From: Clostridia bacterium
Lineage (GTDB): Bacteria > Bacillota > Clostridia > Oscillospirales > Ruminococcaceae
DNA: 8,414 nucleotides
Direction of reading: 5' to 3'
NCBI GenBank assembly: GCA_021152595.1
Contig: JAGKVC010000148.1
Coordinates: forward strand, 1-8,414
The first letter of the stretch is position 1. Each line of letters opens with the position of its first letter. Shown one piece after another: positions 6,292 through 8,414 of this stretch. The translations under genes were made by a program, and so were the position numbers. Under the pieces are notes generated by a model. That model made no database searches and was not told the origin of the DNA. It saw nothing but the letters and a program-made list of their open reading frames with translations.

Positions 6292-6756
6292 ATGAGTACG
6301 ATCGCATTTTTTCTGAGAAAAAACATAACTGACGATTGCTATGAACATGATAAAGCCGAGATTGAAAAGACATTGCATGAGATTGGCTTTACGTTCAATC
6401 GCCATGAATCCCCAAGGACGATGTGGTGGTCTGTGTTTAACGGTTCATATTATATAGATGAAGACGGTGAGCATAGCCCAATTACTTTCAATATCAACCT
6501 GATTCAGCATACCGAAGGAAACATCAGACAATATCAAGGTGAAAGCTATGTCGAAAACATTTACTTCGACTGCTTCGGATGTAGCGGATATGATATGAAC
6601 GGAGAGCGTGCGCCCGATTCATGTGCGTTGCTACTCAAATTTCTGCACAAGTATTTTGAGTATTATCCTGATGCTTATTTTCGCATAGATAACTATTATT
6701 CCAAGAACTACATAGACGAGCAATATGAACGCGGCAATTGGAATGGTTGGTGTTGA
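6292..6756 (+). CDS. Hypothetical acidic, aromatic-rich protein
   Basis: A 154-residue protein starts at ATG 6292 after GGAGA (6280-6284), an excellent ribosome site. I do not recognise a family. It has no signal peptide or membrane segment. It is rich in Tyr, Phe, Trp, Asp and Glu, especially in the C-terminal half (YFEYYPDAYFRIDNYYSKNY and a GNWNGWC end), and has a cluster of cysteines in DCFGCSGYD (about 93-101). A small, acidic, soluble protein behind a Fic toxin gene fits an antitoxin or immunity partner, but this is inference from position and composition only. No terminator separates it from the RhuM-Fic gene and no clear promoter lies in the 87-base gap, so co-transcription is plausible. 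The nearest strong terminator is at 6945. Confidence 0.75.
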   Translation: MSTIAFFLRKNITDDCYEHDKAEIEKTLHEIGFTFNRHESPRTMWWSVFNGSYYIDEDGEHSPITFNINLIQHTEGNIRQYQGESYVENIYFDCFGCSGYDMNGERAPDSCALLLKFLHKYFEYYPDAYFRIDNYYSKNYIDEQYERGNWNGWC

Positions 6757-6875
6757 TTATACTTGACGCCTACGACCATGAAGCGAAAAAAGAGCTAAGA
6801 TGCTGTGTGCAGAAACTTATTGATAGATTACCCAATATCAGTATTGCACGCCCGTTTTCGGTCGAGCGATACTGA
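6750..6875 (+). other. Possible 41-aa ORF or RhuM-related fragment
   Basis: In the frame overlapping the end of the 154-aa gene, GTG 6750 opens 41 codons ending at 6873-6875. Residues LDAYDHE repeat exactly residues 164-170 of the RhuM-Fic protein, yet five of the seven codons differ synonymously. This suggests a diverged relic of a RhuM-like gene. The remaining residues do not match RhuM, there is no good ribosome site, and its 3' half lies in repeat copy B. Confidence 0.25.
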
Positions 6876-6915
6876 TTTGGGCACCATACATTCAGTCTTA
6901 GGCGTTCCCAAACCC
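6803..6915 (-). repeat. Dispersed repeat, copy B, with a long hairpin
   Basis: It shares TTGATAGA, TTACCCAATATC, CCGTTTTCGG and, further on, TTCCCAAACCC with copy A, in the same order and orientation. Copy B has a strong hairpin: 6831-6847 pairs with 6866-6881 (CAGTAT with ATACTG at its heart) around an apical CCG-TTTT-CGG. Copies A and B therefore flank the RhuM-Fic and 154-aa genes as direct repeats. Confidence 0.45.
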
Positions 6916-6944
6916 TACTCACAGTTTTCATATCGTCACAAAAC

Positions 6945-6979
6945 AACCGCGCAGATTCAGATCAGTCTGCGCGGTTTTG
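6945..6979 (+). terminator. Strong Rho-independent terminator
   Basis: AACCGCGCAGA (6945-6955) pairs with TCTGCGCGGTT (6966-6976), a GC-rich 11-bp stem with a 10-base loop running into TTTT. It would end transcripts from the RhuM-Fic unit and separates it from the mobilisation region. Nothing further is seen from 6980 to 7160. Confidence 0.85.
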
Positions 6980-7160
6980 CATTTTACTATCTACCTCATT
7001 GAAAAGTTCGGCGAGATTTGACGCTAGTTTTCACTGTTATACCCCATGAAAGGGTAAATAGTCAAGGGTAATGCATGAGTTTGATTGAAATGTTTTGCGA
7101 GTTTTGTGGAAGTATTCAGAGGTTATCAACCATATTTCAAAGATAGCGATAGCAAGCACA

Positions 7161-7278
7161 GAAAGTGGTGCATTCTTTCCACTTTCGGAGATTTTTGAGC
7201 GCGTACCCCTCAAAAATCTCTGTTCAGGGAACCCGCCGCCCTGAACATACTCCTTTCATTTTCTCAGGCTTTGCCTGA
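7161..7278. other. oriT-like array of four hairpins
   Basis: Four consecutive hairpins precede mobC: GAAAGTGG/CCACTTTC (7161-7186); GAGATTTTTGAG/CTCAAAAATCTC (7188-7220), a 12-bp perfect stem; TGTTCAGGG/CCCTGAACA (7221-7247), 9 bp; and TCAGGC/GCCTGA (7264-7278) with a 3-base loop. The first three have 9-10-base loops and are almost contiguous. Inverted repeats directly upstream of mobC and relaxase genes are the usual form of a transfer origin, where the relaxosome nicks DNA. The nick site is not identified; the assignment is from position and structure. Confidence 0.55.
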
Positions 7279-7308
7279 AACCGAGAATTGATGAACGGAG
7301 GAAAAAAT

Positions 7309-7584
7309 ATGAGAAAGTATAAGCAGGTCAAGGAGAAGAAGGTCACATTTGATATGCAGGAATGGGCAGAGGTCGAACGCCGTGCCGCTGCCGCTGGAAT
7401 GAAAACAGGAACCTACATCAAAAAGATCGCCGTCAACGGGGAACTGACCTATTATGATATGCAGCAGACCGCGCCTCTTGTAAATGCAATGCGGACGATC
7501 AGCAACAATATCAACCAGATTGCACGAAAGGCAAATGAAACGCACAGCATTTATGCGGAGGACATTGAAATCCTGAGAGGATAA
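7309..7584 (+). CDS. mobC: MobC-like relaxosome accessory protein, short
   Basis: ATG 7309 follows GGAGG (7297-7301) with ideal spacing; the in-frame ATG at 7291 would include this site and is less likely. The 91 residues begin KYKQVKEKKVTFDMQEW, continue VERRAAAAGMKTGTYIKK (a ribbon-helix-helix-like DNA-binding segment) and end with ISNNINQIARKANE and SIYAEDIEILRG, the typical MobC core. MobC helps the relaxase open and nick oriT during mobilisation. Homologues I recall continue for some tens of residues past AEDIEIL, so this copy looks clipped at its C-terminus. No relaxase gene follows: a terminator and an IS fragment stand in its place, so the module is probably non-functional unless complemented in trans. 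Confidence 0.85.
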   Translation: MRKYKQVKEKKVTFDMQEWAEVERRAAAAGMKTGTYIKKIAVNGELTYYDMQQTAPLVNAMRTISNNINQIARKANETHSIYAEDIEILRG

Positions 7585-7650
7585 GGGCGTGGATCCGGCC
7601 AATATCGAAGAAGCGAACAAAAATATGAATAAATGATCGGCATAAAAATG

Positions 7651-7689
7651 AGCGGCAGGGACACTGTAGAATAGTGTCCCTGCCGCTTT
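7651..7689. terminator. Strong hairpin terminator, probably bidirectional
   Basis: A perfect 15-bp GC-rich stem (7651-7665 with 7673-7687) and a 7-base loop are flanked by A-rich sequence on the left and a short TTT on the right. It follows mobC by about 66 bases. Between them is a short open stretch reading VDPANIEEANKNMNK, possibly the 3' end of a deleted gene. Confidence 0.7.
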
Positions 7690-7762
7690 GTCAGGTAAGG
7701 GTAAAGCTTTGCGTCTTCCCCTCTGGTATCAAAAATGATATAATGGAATCCTAAGTAAGTCT

Positions 7763-7792
7763 TTGGACTGTTCTGACAATAGACAATATAAT
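7763..7792 (+). promoter_or_regulatory. Promoter of the IS4-like transposase
   Basis: TTGGAC (7763-7768), an 18-base spacer and TATAAT (7787-7792) precede the transposase start by 36 bases, and GGAGG lies at 7816-7820. Another TATAAT at 7738-7743 lacks a matching -35. Confidence 0.5.
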
Positions 7793-7828
7793 TCATTCTG
7801 AATATACATCTGATTGGAGGCCTTTTCT

Positions 7829-7980
7829 ATGCAGAAATACTGTAGTATCGTCAAAACCAGACTTAATATGCTTTTTCCGCAACATGGAGAAAAATGCATC
7901 GGATTTTGTAGTTGATCCAAAACGGGACTTTGTTCGTAAAAGTGAGCTTTCTCTCTCTAAAACGATGCGATTCATTTTAG
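7829..7980 (+). pseudogene. IS4-like transposase, 5' fragment with frameshift
   Basis: ATG 7829 after GGAGG gives MQKYCSIVKTRLNMLFPQHG, then shifts frame at the run of five A in GGAGAAAAATGC (7886-7897). The original frame ends at TGA 7913. The next frame continues convincingly with KNASDFVVDPKRDFVRK and SLSKTMRFIL, the expected N-terminal continuation of IS4-type transposases. One extra A would restore the join as GEKNASDF. Homology ends near 7980, where antisense kinase sequence begins, so the catalytic DDE domain is lost. The element is dead. Confidence 0.65.
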
Positions 7981-8057
7981 GTATCCTGAATATCAGCATA
8001 AACCTTACCGCCCATGGGTGACATCAGTCGTTTGCAGATAAACAAGCCCAGACCGTT
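7977..8057 (-). pseudogene. Histidine kinase C-terminal fragment
   Basis: On the minus strand the frame reads NGLGLFICKRLM, then MGGKVYADIQDT and a TAA at 7979-7977. GLGLFICKxLMxxMGG is the G2 box and last helix of a sensor-kinase ATPase domain. The N-box and G1 motif expected about 60-100 residues earlier are absent upstream on this strand, so only the tail remains. It differs from the kinase at 2360, whose G2 box reads GMGLAI. Sequence from 8058 to 8157 is not identified. Confidence 0.55.
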
Positions 8058-8157
8058 CATATAATTCCTTGCCGGGTTTATTATAAGCATGATGTAAGGG
8101 AATAATAGTTCACATCTGCCAAGCCAGAGATCTGCGGAGCCGAAATGCATGACCGCG

Positions 8158-8414
8158 TTAATATGAGCCTTTTTCCGGTTGCTTCTGCTCCTTCGTAACA
8201 GGCTTTCCATTTTTTTCAAGCTGTTTTGTCCGGCTGAAACGGCGGTTCTGTGTACGCTCTATCTCTCCGGTCTTTTTATGAAGCTCGTCAATAAGCTGTT
8301 TTCCGTTGCCGGAAACCGCAATGTTCTTGAGCTTACTGAAGTCTTCCCATGTCTTTATTTTTGCGATCATCTGCTTGAAATCCGGACGTTCCTCCACTAC
8401 TCTGGCACCCAGTT
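8158..8414 (-). CDS. Unknown charged protein, C-terminal part (runs off the window)
   Basis: On the minus strand a frame is open from the window edge to TAA 8160-8158, showing 84 residues starting LGARVVEERPDFKQMIAKI. It has a Trp-containing helix (KTWEDFSKLKNIAV), a short segment SGNGKQLIDELHKKTGEI, and a very basic tail rich in Lys, Arg and Gln (about the last 35 residues). The start lies outside the window; a GTG at 8397 is possible but the frame continues upstream without change, so I treat it as partial. I do not recognise the family. A long basic tail is common in DNA-binding or mobilisation proteins, which would suit the context, but this is only suggestive. Confidence 0.55.
   Translation of the reverse strand, partial: LGARVVEERPDFKQMIAKIKTWEDFSKLKNIAVSGNGKQLIDELHKKTGEIERTQNRRFSRTKQLEKNGKPVTKEQKQPEKGSY

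Noticed and set aside
7161..7278. Hairpin series read as a CRISPR-like or attenuator structure
   Set aside because: The hairpins differ in sequence, with no repeated unit or spacers. No T-tract follows any stem, and the position before mobC favours oriT.
1..8414. tRNA, rRNA and CRISPR arrays
   Set aside because: I saw no cloverleaf with a CCA-proximal stem and T-loop, no rRNA core motif, and no regularly spaced identical repeats by eye; a covariance-model scan was not possible.

Overview
The window looks like an accessory, mosaic stretch of a Firmicutes chromosome, most likely a gut Clostridia (Ruminococcus/Oscillospiraceae-like). The reasons are strong Shine-Dalgarno sites, consensus TTGACA/TATAAT promoters, an OmpR-type two-component pair typical of that group, and many fragments of IS and mobilisable elements. 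This placement is inference from sequence style, not from a database search.

Layout. Positions 1-731 are gene debris: the middle of an IS1182-like transposase, a short YezG/DUF600-like immunity-type gene with an in-frame TAG, and the C-terminal end of a DUF4357-domain protein closed by a hairpin terminator. Positions 732-1116 are a rich regulatory region with a cluster of TATCACA-type motifs, two promoters and a perfect 12-bp inverted repeat. It leads into a Fic-domain gene (1117-2058) whose catalytic His position carries Gln. After a 300-base gap come a histidine kinase (2360-3940) and an OmpR-type response regulator (3933-4610), overlapping and closed by a long terminator. Next is a 158-bp foldback, MITE-like element (4746-4903).

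A well-formed promoter (5162-5190) precedes a RhuM-Fic/Doc fusion gene (5257-6204) with an intact HxFxDGNKR motif. An unrecognised 154-aa aromatic-rich gene (6292-6756) follows, then a terminator (6945-6979). From about 7160 to the end the window is mobilisation territory: an oriT-like run of hairpins, a short MobC-like gene, a strong terminator, a frameshifted IS4-like transposase start, an antisense histidine-kinase C-terminal fragment, and a partial unknown gene on the minus strand.

Two Fic-type proteins thus flank the two-component system, one with the canonical His and one without. A short sequence occurs in three diverged copies (near 2062-2146, 4958-5160 and 6803-6915), next to these genes. 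The intact transcription units appear to be Fic1 alone, the kinase-regulator pair, RhuM-Fic possibly with the 154-aa gene, and mobC with whatever relaxase it once had. No direct link between the two-component system and the Fic genes is shown by the sequence.
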